Part shown: positions 28,593-40,090 of the stretch, piece by piece | Position numbering within the stretch: position 1 is the stretch's first letter | Layout of the letters: each line of letters begins with the position of its first letter | Assembly (NCBI GenBank): GCA_965240325.2 | Contig: OZ251222.1 | Location: 3,534,001-3,598,000, forward strand | Source of the DNA: Rebecca billardiae RCC1528 | Taxonomy: Eukaryota; Haptophyta | DNA: 64,000 bases | Reading direction: 5' to 3' | Made by a program: the position numbers and the translations under genes | Notes under the pieces: generated by a model | Told to the model about the DNA's origin: nothing | The model's input: only the letters and a program-made list of their open reading frames with translations | Databases searched by the model: none

Positions 28593-30500
28593 TCAGGCTG
28601 CGATGGTCACGACCGGCGGCTGGCGCCCGCCCGGGCTGCCGGCCTCGTCGCCGCCCGGCGCGTCGCCTGCGGCCGCCACACCGCCGCTCGCCACACCGCC
28701 GCCGACCGGCGGGCGCGCCGGCGAGAGCGGGCTGGGAGCGCGGACCTCGCCACCCTCCGCGGTGGCGTCGCCCGCCTCCCCCTTGCCGCGCCCCGCCCTG
28801 CGCATCTTGCCCATGAAGCGCACGACGCGCAATGTGCCAAGCTGCCGGCGGCGGAAGAAGCTGCGGCCGCGCGGGTCTTCGCTGTGCGTGGCCACGCCCG
28901 GCAGCACCGTCGCCGTCTTGCCCGTCACGCGCAGCAGCCGCCGTTGCCTCCGCTTGCCGGCGGCCTCCGCCGACTCCGACGGCGTGCGCATCGCATTGCC
29001 CGTGAGCCGCGAGTAGTCCGCCGCGATGCGCTTCGCCCACAGCGCCGACTGCTCGCTCGGGTTTGGCAGCGTGTCGCGCTTGGGGATGCACGACAGCCCG
29101 GCGCTCAGCCGCGGCGTCGGCGGCAGCGCCTGCAGGAAGTTGACCTGCATGCCGCCCGGCGCGTCGGTGGAGACGCGGCGCTCGGCGCTCGACGCGAGGC
29201 CGGGCACGGCGAACAGCCCGTTCAGCCGCAGCGTCACGCGGTCGGTGAGCGCGGTGAAGCGGCGCGCGATCGCCTCGCTCTCGTTGGCCGCGCGGTTCAC
29301 CCAGTCGGGGATGTACTCAAACCCGTCGTCCACGCGCAGCACCGCCTGGATGAGCGCGGCGGAGAAGTGGTTGCAGTTGCGCGTGATCGTGTCGTACGAG
29401 TTGCCCGGCCACTCCGCCATCAGCGGGACCAGCGTCCGCCGCAGCACGCGCGGCGTCATCTTGGACACGCCCACCTCGATCACCGTGGTGTGCGTCGCGT
29501 GCCCGCCCGCAAAGCCGGGCGGCAACACGGACGGCTCCTGCATCCACACGCCCGTGCGCTCCTCGTCGTGCGAGCCGAAGGCATACTCGACGCCGGCGAT
29601 CTCGACGCCCGAGTGGTACACGCCGCCGCCGAGGATCGCCGAGAGCGCCGCGTCGACCACCGGGCTCGTCAGCCTGTACACGTGCAGCCGCACCGGCAGC
29701 GCCGTGACCGCGGCCGCGCGCTGCAGCCGCGGCATGCCGCTGTTCCGCCGCGAGCCGTACGGCATGAGCATGTTGGCGATGCCGCTGCCGCGCCGCGAGC
29801 CCGAGCGGCTCGTGCCATCGGCCGCCGGCTCGGGCCGCGAGCCGTACGGCATGAGCATGTTGGCGATGCCGCTGCCGCGACGCGAGCCCGAGCGGCTCGT
29901 GCCATCGGCCGCCGGCTCGGGCGGCGCGGCGTTGCGCGCCGCGGACGAGCCGCGGCGCAGGCCGCCGCGCATGCGAGAGAAGGAGCCCGCCTGGCCCGCG
30001 CTCTCGGGGCTCGCCGCCGTCGGCTGGCCGCTGCTCGGCGAGGCGGAGGGGCGGGCGAAGGGGCTGCGGAAGGCGCGCTTCTTGCTCGAGGTGGCCGACT
30101 GGCCGCCCGTCGAGCGCGGCTCCGTGCTCCGGCGCATGGCGCTCTCCGTGTCTGAGCCTGCGTCCGGAGGCGTGGCCGACGGCTGCCCACTCGAGATGGA
30201 GTGAACGTCGTCAGGCGCCTTGATGCCGGGCGGCCGGGCGAGGCCGTTGAGCGGCGCGACGACGTCCTTGCGCTCCGACGCCTCGGGCGAAGGGCCGGCT
30301 GCTGCCGATGCCCGCATCACGCCGCTCGGCGCAGCGGGTGGGTCGCCCATCACGGCGTCGTCGTCGTCGTCGTCGTCCAGAATTGGAGCGGCGACGCGCG
30401 AGTGCAGGCCCTGCAAGCCCCCTTCTCGTGCTTGCCCGGGGAGCGGAGCGCGCGTGGGTGCGTAGGGATCAGCGTCGGCCGCCGCGTCAGCAACGGCCAT
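28593..30500 (-). CDS. PPPDE-domain (DeSI-type) cysteine peptidase
   Basis: 635 residues from the ATG at 30500; the frame remains open upstream but only with a GTG start. The N-terminal 265 residues are disordered, Ser/Pro/Arg-rich, with an Asp run (DDDDDDD) and an 87-bp tandem duplication. The PPPDE domain follows: LHVYRLTSPVVDAALSAI, GGGVYHSGVEIAGVEYAFGS (catalytic His near residue 297), then DTITRNCNHFSAALIQAVL (catalytic Cys near residue 376) and DGFEYIPDWVNRAA. The His-Cys pair and flanking pattern match DeSI/PPPDE peptidases, which remove SUMO or ubiquitin-like tags. The insertion between the two motifs is of normal length. The C-terminal 250 residues are disordered. Substrate unknown. 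Confidence 0.88.
   Translation of the reverse strand: MAVADAAADADPYAPTRAPLPGQAREGGLQGLHSRVAAPILDDDDDDDAVMGDPPAAPSGVMRASAAAGPSPEASERKDVVAPLNGLARPPGIKAPDDVHSISSGQPSATPPDAGSDTESAMRRSTEPRSTGGQSATSSKKRAFRSPFARPSASPSSGQPTAASPESAGQAGSFSRMRGGLRRGSSAARNAAPPEPAADGTSRSGSRRGSGIANMLMPYGSRPEPAADGTSRSGSRRGSGIANMLMPYGSRRNSGMPRLQRAAAVTALPVRLHVYRLTSPVVDAALSAILGGGVYHSGVEIAGVEYAFGSHDEERTGVWMQEPSVLPPGFAGGHATHTTVIEVGVSKMTPRVLRRTLVPLMAEWPGNSYDTITRNCNHFSAALIQAVLRVDDGFEYIPDWVNRAANESEAIARRFTALTDRVTLRLNGLFAVPGLASSAERRVSTDAPGGMQVNFLQALPPTPRLSAGLSCIPKRDTLPNPSEQSALWAKRIAADYSRLTGNAMRTPSESAEAAGKRRQRRLLRVTGKTATVLPGVATHSEDPRGRSFFRRRQLGTLRVVRFMGKMRRAGRGKGEAGDATAEGGEVRAPSPLSPARPPVGGGVASGGVAAAGDAPGGDEAGSPGGRQPPVVTIAA
29750..29923. 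repeat. 87-bp tandem duplication within the PPPDE gene
   Basis: Two copies (29750-29836, 29837-29923) are almost identical at nucleotide level and encode 29 residues twice, including SRRGSGIANMLMPYGSR. The near-identity suggests a recent event. The flanking serines in an RRxS context could be phosphorylation sites. Confidence 0.95.
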
Positions 30501-30740
30501 GTGCCAAGCCCGAAGCTCACCCGCCGATGCTCCACCCGCCCCGCGGCAGCGCGCGACGGGCGCCTCGTGCAACAGCAAGGCAAGGTGAACTACCACCCCG
30601 CTCGCCACCACCGAAGCGCGGGGGCCCGCCTCGTCAAATACCGTAGCGGGTATTTACCGTTCGGGTTCCGTCGCCATACAGTATCTACTAGTAACTATTA
30701 ATAACTACTAGTAGTATGATAGTAGCTGCGTAACGTCCCA
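30501..30740. other. Short intergenic between tandem minus genes
   Basis: 240 bp, 5' flank of the PPPDE gene and 3' flank of the phospholipase gene. AT-rich CTAGTAACTATTAATAACT lies near 30689. No further feature seen. Confidence 0.5.
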
Positions 30741-32616
30741 CTAATACTCGCCCGGCCGTGGCGGAGTCGTCGTGCCGTCGTCGCCAGCCGCCGGCGGCGC
30801 CGCCGCGGTCACGCCGTCGCCCTCCCCTGGGGGTATTTCCAGGAAGGCACGGAGCGGCTCGAGCCACGCCTCCTCGGCCGCCTTGTCCTCGTCGCACCGC
30901 CGCACCAGCAGGGAGAGGTACTCGCCCAGGCGCACGGCCTTCTCCTGCGGGCGCGGCGGCGGTGTGGGCATGAGTATGGGTGCGCGCACGCGTCGCGGTC
31001 AGCAGGCGCACGCGCGCACCTGGAGGTACGACGGCTCGAACCGGTTCCAGATGTGCGTCTTGGGCAGCCGGGGCGGCGGCTCGTTGGTCGAGAGGTTGGC
31101 CAGCGTCGCGTGCAGCGCCTGGAACTCGGAGAAGCGGTGCTGCGTGATCAGCGTGCGCCCGCTCGAGCAGACCGTGCGGATGACGAACACGACGAACTGC
31201 GAGGCGCGCCCGTCGCGGACCACCTTGTACCCATCGATCGAGATGGTAGGCGGCCGGTCGCCTCCCCACGCGCCGACCGAGCCGCCGCCGCCCGCGGCCG
31301 CGCCCGCGCCCGCGACGCTCGGCAGGGGCTCCGCCGAGGCAAGCGTGCGCGCCCACTCGGTCCACTCCTCGCCGCCCGGCGCGCCCGCGAGCGGCGGGAG
31401 CCGCCTGCTCCCGTTCGGCTCGGCGCCACCCCCGACTGCAAGCGCGTGGCGTGCGCCGCCCACCGCGCCGCCCTTGCGCACGCCCTTTGGCGTGCTGCCG
31501 CGCGCCGTGTGCCGCCGGCCGTGCGCGAGCGGCGCCCAGCGCTCGTAGTCGCCGGCGGTGTTCGCGCGCAGCATGAGCGACACGCCCTCCGGCTGCTCCA
31601 CGCGCACGGCGAGCACGTCGTCCACGAGCTCGATGCGGCAGCCCGCGAGCGAGAGCGTGCGCACGTCGCGCGAGTGCAGCCACTCGGGCTCGCGGTCGTA
31701 GTAGTCGAGGGCGCACCGCTCGGCCGAGAGGCAGAACCAGCGGTACGTGAGCGAGACGGCGTGCAGCATGGACGAGGGGTTGCCGCGCTTGCGCAGCCAG
31801 CCCGTCTTGTGCGCGCAGAAGAAGAGCTCGGGCGGCGAGAAGGCCCACGCGCCCGACGGCACCACCGCCGAGCCGTCGGCCGCACCGCCCGCGCCCGCGG
31901 CCGCGGCGCCTCCTCCGGGCTCCGCGCCGCCGCCGCCGCCGCCTCCATTGCCGCCGCCGCCGACGCCGCCGCCGACGCCGACGCCGCCGTTGACGCCCGG
32001 CTCGGTCGCGCCGAGCAGCTCGGCGCACGACTCCGCGCCATGGCCGAGCGGCGGCGCGCGCGCTCTCGCGCCCAGCGGGCCGCTCGCGAGCGCGGCCGCG
32101 GCGCCCAGCACGTCCTCCTCCCACGAGGGCGGCGCACGGCCGGCTCGCGCGTCGGCGAGCGCGCGCTTGTGCGCCTCCTGCACCTCGCGGCACGCGGAGA
32201 ACCACGCGTCCGCGTCCGCCGCGTCGGCGAGCACCATCTCGTACGTGCGCGCGCTCGTGTGCACGAGCAGCGACGCGCTGCCCGCGCCGCTCGCCGCGGA
32301 CGAGTCGGTGCGCACCGTCACGTCCGCGGTCGCAAGGTCGATCGAGCCCTTGCGCGCGACGGCGGTGGTGACGCTCGGCGCAAAGAGGCGGAGCTGGTCG
32401 TCCTGGCACACGCAGAAGTGGTCCGAGAGGAAGCCCGTCAGCGAGTCGTGCACGAGCATGTAGCAGCACAGCTGCGCCGGCCGCGCGATGTCGAACGGCA
32501 CCCACGGCTCCGGCAGCAGCGCGCCGAGCGTCTCGCCGTCCACCGCCGAGGCGGGCAGCCGCATCGGCGGCGTGCCCAGCCGGGCTGGGAGCGTGCGCGC
32601 GCCCGTCGCGCCCAGC

Positions 32617-32656
<40 letters not shown>

Positions 32657-33379
32657 TCGCGAGCCCTCCGACGCGCGTGGCCGGCGCACTCGTGCCGCCG
32701 CCGCCGGCGGCGGCAGCAGCGGCGGTCGCCGCGGCGGCGTCGGTGGCGGCGTCGGCGGGCGCGGCCGCCTCGGGCGCGTCGGCCGCGGGCGCGGGCGCGG
32801 GCGCTTCGGGCGGCGCGGGCAGCGCCGGCGCGTCGACCGCGGCGCGGAACGCGGCGCGCGCGAGGAGCCACTCGCCGATCGGCGCGCACAGCTGCGCGAG
32901 CACGAACAGCCCCACGTCGTCGTTCGTCCAGTACGCCGAGTGCGAGGGCAGTGCAAACAGGTTGTCAGACACCCAGTTGGACGACTTTTGCACCTCCCAG
33001 TCCGTGCGCTGCTCGGGCGCGCGGAGGCGGAGCTCGCTCGCCCAGGCGAGGAGCTTGAGCAGCGCGTGCGACGGCGCCGCCGCGCGCGGCAGCGCGCGCG
33101 CGCGCTCCACCCGGTTCGGCCGCTCGAACGCCCAGCCGCCCTCCTGCGTCGGCGGGCGCATCAGCGGCTCCAGCCGGTGCGCGACCGGGTCGATCGCGTA
33201 GTACAGCGAGAAGAAGGAGCCGCACCGCGGGTGCAGCGGGTGGCGCGGCGCGCCGAGCGCGTCGGCGGGCGTGGGGAGCAGCGGGGCGGACGCCGCGCTC
33301 AGCAGCGCCGGCGACACGCGCGGCCGCGGCGAGCCCTGCGGCGAGAGGTGCGGCGACGGCTGCGTCGGCTGGGGCGCCG

Positions 33380-33416
<37 letters not shown>

Positions 33417-34385
33417 GCCGGGCAGCGGCATCGCCGGCGGCGAGGCGCTGCGGCTGCCGACGCCGTTGGGCGCGTCGGCGCTCGCCGGGGCGGGCGCGGG
33501 CGGGCGCGGCGGCACGGCCGGCCGGGGCGGCGGCGGCGGCGTGCAGCCGCGCGAGAGCAGGAACGCCGAGACCGGCGAGCCGATCGCGAAGAAATGGTCG
33601 ACGGCAAAGTCGAGCGATGGCCGGCGCAGCGTGGGCGCGCGGTAGCCGCGGCCGACGCCGTCGCCGCCGCCGAGCAGGTCGTACACGATCATCGAGCCGA
33701 GCGAGTGCCCCACGATCGACACGCCCCCGCGGAACCCCGGGTGCTCCTTCATGTACGCCGCGTACCGGCCGTTCATCTGGCTGCTCACCTCGTCCAGGAT
33801 GATCTGGCCGTACGACGGCTGCACGTAGTACAGGATGTCCATGAGGTACTCGCCGGCGAACCAGCGCATGTCGGAGGGGGTCGCGCCGGGGAGCGTCGAG
33901 AGCGTCGCGAAGTTCTGGTCCAGCCCGCGCGCGCGCACGCGCGAGTGCCACTCGATCGCGCGCACGTCGACGTGCACGGGCAGCTGGCTGAAGTGCGCGT
34001 CGAGCAGCCGCCGCAGCGTCTGGCGGAACTCGAGGTTGCCGCCCGTGCGCAGGCCGGCGGTGCCGTCCCACGAGGTGCACTTGTCCTCGTCGAAGTCGTC
34101 GTGCCGGCCGATCCCGTGCACGATGAAGATCAGCTGCCGCACCGCCGGCGGCCGCGGCCGCGTGTCCTCGGCGCGCGCGCGCGCGCCGCGCAGCCGCGCC
34201 TCGTTCCACAGCGGCGCGCGCGGGCCGACGGCGGGCGGCGGGCCGGCCGAGCTCGGTGGCGACGTCGGATGCGCCACCACGGGGCCGCTCGCCACGCTCA
34301 GCACCGCCGCCACCCGCCCCGAGTCGCACACATCGATGCGCACAGAGACAGCGCCGGCGACCATTCTTTTTGCCGCCGCTTGCAT
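30741..34385 (-). CDS. DDHD-domain phospholipase A1-like protein with PH, PH and PX domains
   Basis: Exon 1 is 34385-31020 and exon 2 is 30944-30741. The 75-bp intron (31019-30945) starts GTGCGCG, ends CGCAG and is phase 0. About 1,189 residues. The start could be ATG 34385 or 34364. Near residue 90 is VRQLIFIVHGIGRHDD; VSIVGHSLGSMIVYDLLG (lipase GxSxG, Ser near residue 226) follows. The DDHD part shows VDHFFAIGSPVSAFLLSRG, SLYYAIDPVAHRLEPLM and LFALPSHSAYWTNDDVGLF, with a long proline/alanine insert between them. Then come a PH-like domain (about 632-752, ending WFSACREVQEAHK) and a second PH domain (about 852-955: KTGWLRKRG, YRWFCLSAERCALDYYDREP). A PX domain runs across the intron (TQHRFSEFQALHATLANL, then LGEYLSLLVRR). 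DDHD enzymes act on phosphatidic acid and other phospholipids at organelle membranes; the PH and PX domains would bind phosphoinositides. Confidence 0.88.
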
Positions 34386-34530
34386 CCGCACGACTTTGCC
34401 GACCGTGACCCAACCGGACTGCACAACCGGACTTCTCCGACCGGCCAATCAGGAAGCCTGACCGCGCGCAAGTTGAAATCTCGAAATCCGTCAAGCCCGT
34501 GCAGCCGCTCAAACGAGACAGCGACAAGCA
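34386..34530. promoter_or_regulatory. Probable shared promoter of phospholipase and MGDG synthase genes
   Basis: 145 bp separate the two divergent start codons. The interval is less GC-rich than the coding sequence and contains GGCCAATC at 34443, a CCAAT-type box on the + strand. Shared regulation is inferred from spacing. Confidence 0.5.
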
Positions 34531-36145
34531 ATGTTCGGCGTGTGGCGCGCGGCGATAATTGCAGCATGCCTCGCCGGCGGGGGCGGCGGCGTGGCGGCGA
34601 GCGAGCGCGCGCTTGTGGTCTCCCAGACGCACGGCGCGCCGCCGATACGCATGCGCCTCGACCAGCTGCGCACCGCGCTCAGGCGCGACGTCCTCAAGCT
34701 GCCGTCGTTTGTCTCGGGGACGAAGCGGCGGAAGCGCAACGTGCTCATCCTCATGTCTGACACGGGCGGCGGCCACCGCGCCTCGGCGATCGCGCTCAAG
34801 GCGGCGATGGAGGAGCTCCACCCGAATCGCCTCAACGTCACCATCGTCGACATGTACGCGCAGTGCGCCGCCCTGCCGTGGCGCTGGATCCCGCACATGT
34901 ACCGGCGGCTCGCAAAGAAGCCGCTGCAGTGGCGGCTCACCGTGCTGCTCTTCGCGGACTTCCGCCCGGTGCGCACGTTCTGCGAGTGGTGGATCCACTA
35001 CTCGACCGCGAGCGGCCTGCGCCAAGTGCTCGAGTCCTTCGAGCCCGACCTCGTCGTGAGCATGCACGCGATGTGCAACATCTACCCGCTCGCGGTGCTG
35101 CGCCGGCTAGGCGGCGGCCGGCGGCGCATCCCCGTCGTCACGGTGGTGACGGACCTGACGACGGTGCACTCGGCGTGGTTCGACAAGGGCGTGGACGCGT
35201 GCTTCGTCGCCTCGGAGGAGGCCGCCGCCGTCGCGCGCTCCAGAGGCCTCAAGCCCTCGCAGCTCCGGCTGTACGGCCTGCCGATCCACCCGATGTTTGG
35301 GCGGCGCGGCGCGGGCAAGGGCGCGCTGCGCAAGCGCGTGGGCGTGACGGCGCACAAGCCGCTCGTGCTGCTCGTCGGCGGGGGCGACGGCGTGGGCGGG
35401 CTGGGGCGCCTTGCCGACGTCGTGGCGGCCGAGCTCGGCCAGCGCTTCCCCGGGCAGGTCCAGCTGCTCGTCGTGTGCGGGAAAAACGAGCGGGTGTGTG
35501 CGCGCGCGCGCGCGCGGCGCCGATGCGCGCCGCGCGCGGCCGGCGGCGCGACCGCCGCGCTCGCGGCTGAGCGCCGCGCGCCGCGCGCCGCGCCCGCGCC
35601 GCCCCGCTCGCAGGTGCGCCAAGACCTGTGCGCGAAGAGCTGGCCCGGCGTGGACGTCTTCATCCGCGGCTTCGTCAAGCCGATGAGCGACTTCATGGGC
35701 GCGGCCGAGGTGGTGATCACCAAGGCGGGGCCGGGCACGGTGATGGAGGCGGCCTCGCAGGGGCTGCCTGTGATGCTCTCCGGCTACCTGCCGCCGCAGG
35801 AGTCGGGGAACGTCGACTGCGTGGTCAACGGCGGCTTCGGCGCGTACAGCCGCAAGCCGGCGGTGATCGCGCGCACTGTGTGCGAGTGGCTGGTGCGCGC
35901 GCCGCGCCCCCCGCCGCGCGCGCCGTCGTGCGCGCGCCGCTCGGCGCCAACACGCGCCCCACTGCACGCCCCGCGCCTCTGCCGCGCGCGACACGCAGGC
36001 GGACCCCAAGCTCCTCGCCCAGATGAGCACCAAGGCGAAGCAGGCTGCTCGGCCGCAGGCGGTGTACGCGATCGCGCAAGACATCTGCAACATGCTGCCG
36101 CCGGTCGCGGAGGAGAGGAGACACCCTGCGCGCATCGTCACGTAG
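34531..36145 (+). CDS. MGD: Monogalactosyldiacylglycerol synthase (two introns)
   Basis: Exons 34531-35493, 35614-35892 and 35999-36145, total 462 residues. Intron 1 (120 bp) and intron 2 (106 bp) start GTGTG and GTGCG, end GCAG and are phase 0. Intron 1 is a multiple of three and contains no stop, so unspliced reading continues through it. The product transfers galactose from UDP-galactose to diacylglycerol to make MGDG, the main thylakoid lipid. Motifs: NVLILMSDTGGGHRASAIAL near residue 72, TDLTTVHSAWFDKGVD near residue 208, then FIRGFVKPMSDFMGAAEVVI, TKAGPGTVMEAASQGLPVML and GNVDCVVNGGFGAYS. The C-terminal AQMSTKAKQAARPQAVYAIA matches the end of plant MGD enzymes. The N-terminus (FGVWRAAIIAACLAGGGGG) looks like a signal peptide, fitting a secondary plastid. 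Confidence 0.93.
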
Positions 36146-36800
36146 GCACGTGTTTTCGGGGCGCACGCGCGCCGCCACCAGCCGCGCGCACCGCCGAGCC
36201 GCCGGGCGCACGGCACGCCAGGGATCGAGAGCGTGCGCACGGGTGCACCATCGGCACGGGCAGGGGCCAGGGGCTGGCGTCGCTGCCGCAGATGACCGTG
36301 GTGCGGTAACCGCTGCGACGATGCACACGCCGCCTCTCGAAGTCGATCGGCCGTGCCGTGCCCCAGGCCTCGTGAGCTCGTCCGGACGGCAATGCCGCGC
36401 GCGTTGCCACCGCGCTCACTGTCGGCTCACCGGCGCGTCGTGGGTCGTGCCTCGTGGCCGGTGGCGGCGGCGCGTCGGCGTTGTAATTGGAGAGGATGGG
36501 GTCTGGGGATGGGCGCAAGCCGCATGAGGCTGCTACGCCAGGCTTGCAGCATGACACTGTGCGCGGTCCGCATGATGACACTCCATGATGATGATACGGC
36601 ACTACTGTACTAGCTTTCATACTTAATATGTACTACTACTACAAGGATGATACCCTGCTTACCCCCATTTTCTTCAATAGACAATAGACAATAGACAATA
36701 TAGCAGTAGTAGGTTTGGCGGCAAAGAGGCCGTTCAAAATCCGGCTGAGAAGGGCGGAAGGGTCAAGGGCCGCCGCCCGCGAGCTTGGCGATCGGCGACG
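36146..36800. other. Intergenic between two plus-strand genes
   Basis: 655 bp. The first part is GC-rich 3' flank. The second part includes a triple direct repeat of AATAGACAAT at about 36675-36700. No gene seen. Confidence 0.5.
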
Positions 36801-37349
36801 ATGTCATCGGGGGCTGATCCGCAGAGCCCTTCAGACCGCCTGGTGGCGAGTTTGACGTCCATGGTCGAGCGGGCGGAGCGTCTCCTGGCCGACGACGCTG
36901 GGCCGTTGCTCTCGCCGCGTCGCCTCGCCTTTGGCAGTGGCGCAGCGTACTCGCCGCAAATGCAATCCACGTGCTCGCGCAAGACCATGCGCTCGCCTCT
37001 GCGGCCGCCGCTGTGCGCCGTGTCGCCGGCGCGCGCGCAGGAGCCTCCGACGTCCACGCGCACGCCCGTCTCGGCCACGCGCCGCGCTGCCGAGCACAGC
37101 GCCCTCCTCTCCAACATCGAGAAGATCGTCGAGTCTCGGCTGGCGCACGAGTCGGCCAAGTGGGAGGTGCTGCAGCAGCAGCTCGCCGCGTGCATCCGGA
37201 TCGTGGGCGAGGGCTCGGCGGTCCATGTGCCGCCGCCGCCCCCCGCGCCGCCGCCGCCGCCGGTGGCGCCGCGCGTGCCGCCGCCCACGCGCACACCGAG
37301 CGCTGCGGCGCTGCCAGTGCCCGAGCTCCCTCGCCCGGCAGAGCTGGGC

Positions 37350-37396
<47 letters not shown>

Positions 37397-38595
37397 TCCT
37401 GTGAGCGCACGAGCGCAGGCGCCGCCACGTGCCGAGCCTCCTCCGGCGTGCGCACCCACGGGCAGGCCTGCGCCCGCGCCACCGCCGCCGCCTGTGCCCG
37501 CGCGGCCGAGAGGCGGCAAGGCGGGCGGCAGCGGCAGCGCGGCCGACGCGATGAAGGCGGCGATCCGGAGGCGCGCGAACACGAAGCTGGTGCAGCGCAA
37601 GGAGGAGGTGCTCGCCCTCATCTCGCACGCCCTCGACACCCCGCTCGCCACGCCCGACGCCGCCGCCGCCCTCGCGCGCACGCTGGAGGGCAGTGCGGAC
37701 GAGCTCGGCCTGCAGCTGTGCGGCGCCGAGGGCTGGGCGCAGCGGCTGGAGATTGGGAAGAAGGGCGCGGCGGGGGAGTGGCACTTCAGCGAGGCGGAGC
37801 GCGCGCGGGCGGCGGAGGCGCAGCTGCGCCTGCTCGCCGCGCGCTCCGTGCGTACGTGGACCGAGCAGCTCCGCGCGCAGGCAGATGCGGCCACGCGCGC
37901 GGCGGACGACGCGAGCGCGGCGCGCGGCGCGAGCGCGCGCCGGGGGCGCGGCGCGGGCGGAGGAGCGGCGCGCTCGCGCGGGCAGCAGGTGGAGCACTGC
38001 CGCGACGTGGTGCACGGCGCACTGCGCACGTGGCGCGCCATCTTCGACGACCCCTCCTTCCGCGGCGCCGCGCGCGACATGGCCGCGCGCGCGGTGCCGC
38101 ACGCCCTCCCCGCCGAGGCCGAGCGTCTCGTGCGCGCGCTCGGCGCGCTCGGGCACACGCTGGCCGCGCTGGCGAGGGACGAGCTGGTGCGCGCGGCGCG
38201 GGCGCGGCGCGCGCGCGCGGTGTGCCCCGCGCGCGGCGGCTGAGGCGGCGCCCTCCCCTCGCCCCCTCCCCGCGCCGCAGGAGAGCCTGAGCGCGGAGCG
38301 GCTGGCGATGACGCGCCGCTATCGCGCGCCGCAGAGCGCCGCGCTGCTGCACGGCTGCCTGGCGCTGCTGCACGAGCTGGCAGGGCTGCCCTCCGCGCCC
38401 GCGTGCGAGGGCGCGGTGGCGTCGGACGCGGACGACGCGATGCCCGCGCCGGTCGACCCGTCGGAGCTCGCCGCGCACTCGCGCACGGTGTCGGCCGCGC
38501 TCGAGGCGCTCTACACCCTCGAGCCCTCGGCCGCGCCCGGCGCGCGCGCGGCGGACGCGCTTGCCGGCGACGAGTCGGACGACGATGCCGTCTGA
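36801..38595 (+). CDS. Polyproline protein with coiled-coil, family unknown (one intron)
   Basis: Exons 36801-38186 and 38281-38595, total 566 residues. The 94-bp intron starts GTGCGCG, ends CGCAG and is phase 0; the downstream frame was chosen because it continues helical sequence and ends in an acidic tail (GDESDDDAV). After a Ser/Arg-rich N-terminus comes a helical segment (NIEKIVESRLAHESAKWEVL, residues about 110-130). A proline-rich region includes a run of 16 prolines (near 37355-37400) and several PPPPPV blocks. The C-terminal half is helical: AIRRRANTKLVQRKEEVLAL and REWHFSEAERARA-like charged repeats (more exactly GEWHFSEAERARAAEAQLRL). Proline runs of this type bind profilin or SH3/WW domains, and coiled-coil plus polyproline plus helical C-terminus recalls actin-linked proteins such as formins or CHUP1. 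No FH2 core is recognisable, so function is not assigned. Confidence 0.72.
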
Positions 38596-38815
38596 ATCAG
38601 CAGTAGTAGCAGCCACCTCGTGGGCGACTCGTAGTACGTCCACGAAGGACTGCGTCCGGCGTGCTGCACTCGAACGGGCGCTAGCTGCACTAGTAGCGCG
38701 ATCGGCTCCGGTGACTCCGCGTATTAAACGGTCATTACTCTCTATAAGTATCAGTCACTATGACCATTACACGCCGTATATATTATATTATATAACTAGC
38801 GCCGAGCACTCGAGC

Positions 38816-38818
<3 letters not shown>

Positions 38819-38870
<52 letters not shown>
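38819..38870. repeat. (AG)n microsatellite, 26 units
   Basis: Uninterrupted AG run between GAGCAGT and TGAATCC. Confidence 0.97.
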
Positions 38871-38874
<4 letters not shown>

Positions 38875-38956
38875 TCCGTGACGAGGCATCGTCAATAATA
38901 AATGTCGCGTAGTCGTTGTAGAATTTTCCGTACATACAGTAGTCGTAGCAGCTCAG

Positions 38957-39010
<54 letters not shown>
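38957..39010. repeat. (AT)n then (AG)n compound microsatellite
   Basis: About 10 bp of AT pass directly into about 44 bp of AG repeats, ending before ATAGGACTG. Confidence 0.95.
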
Positions 39011-39014
<4 letters not shown>

Positions 39015-40090
39015 GACTGTCGTCATAGTTAGTCAGCGGTAAGTCACGGTCATCCAATAAGACCAAATGCTCGTGAGGCCGTGTCAGTGCCTCAGTCGTG
39101 GTCTGTACCAGACCATCGCCGCTCAAAGGGCCGCGCGCTCCCGTGGCGGACAAACATAAATATAAACAGTCGTTCGTCCGTCCGGGTTAATACTTCTATG
39201 CCCCGGTGACGAGATATCGTACGGTTCCGGGGCCCGGGCCGCCGCCAGGCGCGGGCGTGCGAGATGGACGAGCCTAGCCAGCCTTGAAGCGCGTCCTGCG
39301 TCGCCGGCGGCGGCGGCTCGCACCCGGGGGGCGCGTCGCGTGCACCGACCAACATACATCTTTCGGCAACCCGCCCACGCCGGCCCACGCAGGGTTCGTT
39401 GGTCTTGTGCTCGGGCGGCGGGACCACAACTACACCCGCTGTCCAACCGCCCGGTCTTGCGGCGCTGCAATTAGGGCTTATCATGTGACCCCCCTGCGCG
39501 TCCCAACACGCGGAGACGATGGCGTTCTTCGAGTGACTGGACGCGCCGCCGCGCTGGCACTGGCAGCAGCGACCGCAGCGCCACGCGGACACAGTGGCGG
39601 CCGGCGCTGACTGATATATGACTCATCGTCACTTTCATCAGATCGATGATGAGTCACTGAGCGACTGACAGATGCTGTGAGATGACTCGCGCCATGTCGG
39701 CGAATATGCTGATGCTGAGTTTACGTACAGATCTGATGATGAGCGACCTGACGACAATGCTCAGATGGAGTACTATAATTCTATCGGAATTCGGATGCCA
39801 ACGCCTGTATGACCGCTATAGTATTGACATATACTACTCTACTACTTATACACGCGCGCCTACTACCGCGGCGCAGCGCGGCATACGTCGAAGACCGCGA
39901 CCTGCGCTGCTGCTTATGATTGGTATGCTGAACTAGCTACTGCAGCGCGCCTGCGGAGTGCGGAGCGAGTTGCCGCGGCTGCCAGCCGGCCGCTCAGCCG
40001 CGCCCAGCCAGACTCAGAATGGCGGCGCGACGACGAGCTGCTCCGAATGAAAGTGGTCGCCGACGGGGTACATGTGCGCACGCCTACGTA

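Larger units (their letters stand above)
38596..40090. other. Intergenic, 1.5 kb, (AG)n tracts
   Basis: Contains two (AG)n tracts listed separately and a 9-bp inverted repeat (TGACTCATC at 39619, GATGAGTCA at 39648). No convincing coding frame. The start should hold the 3' UTR of the polyproline gene. Confidence 0.55.

Noticed and set aside
31053-34760. Plus-strand open frame of 1,235 arginine-rich residues
   Set aside because: Antisense to the DDHD phospholipase, which carries clear motifs. GC-rich coding DNA often leaves the opposite strand open.
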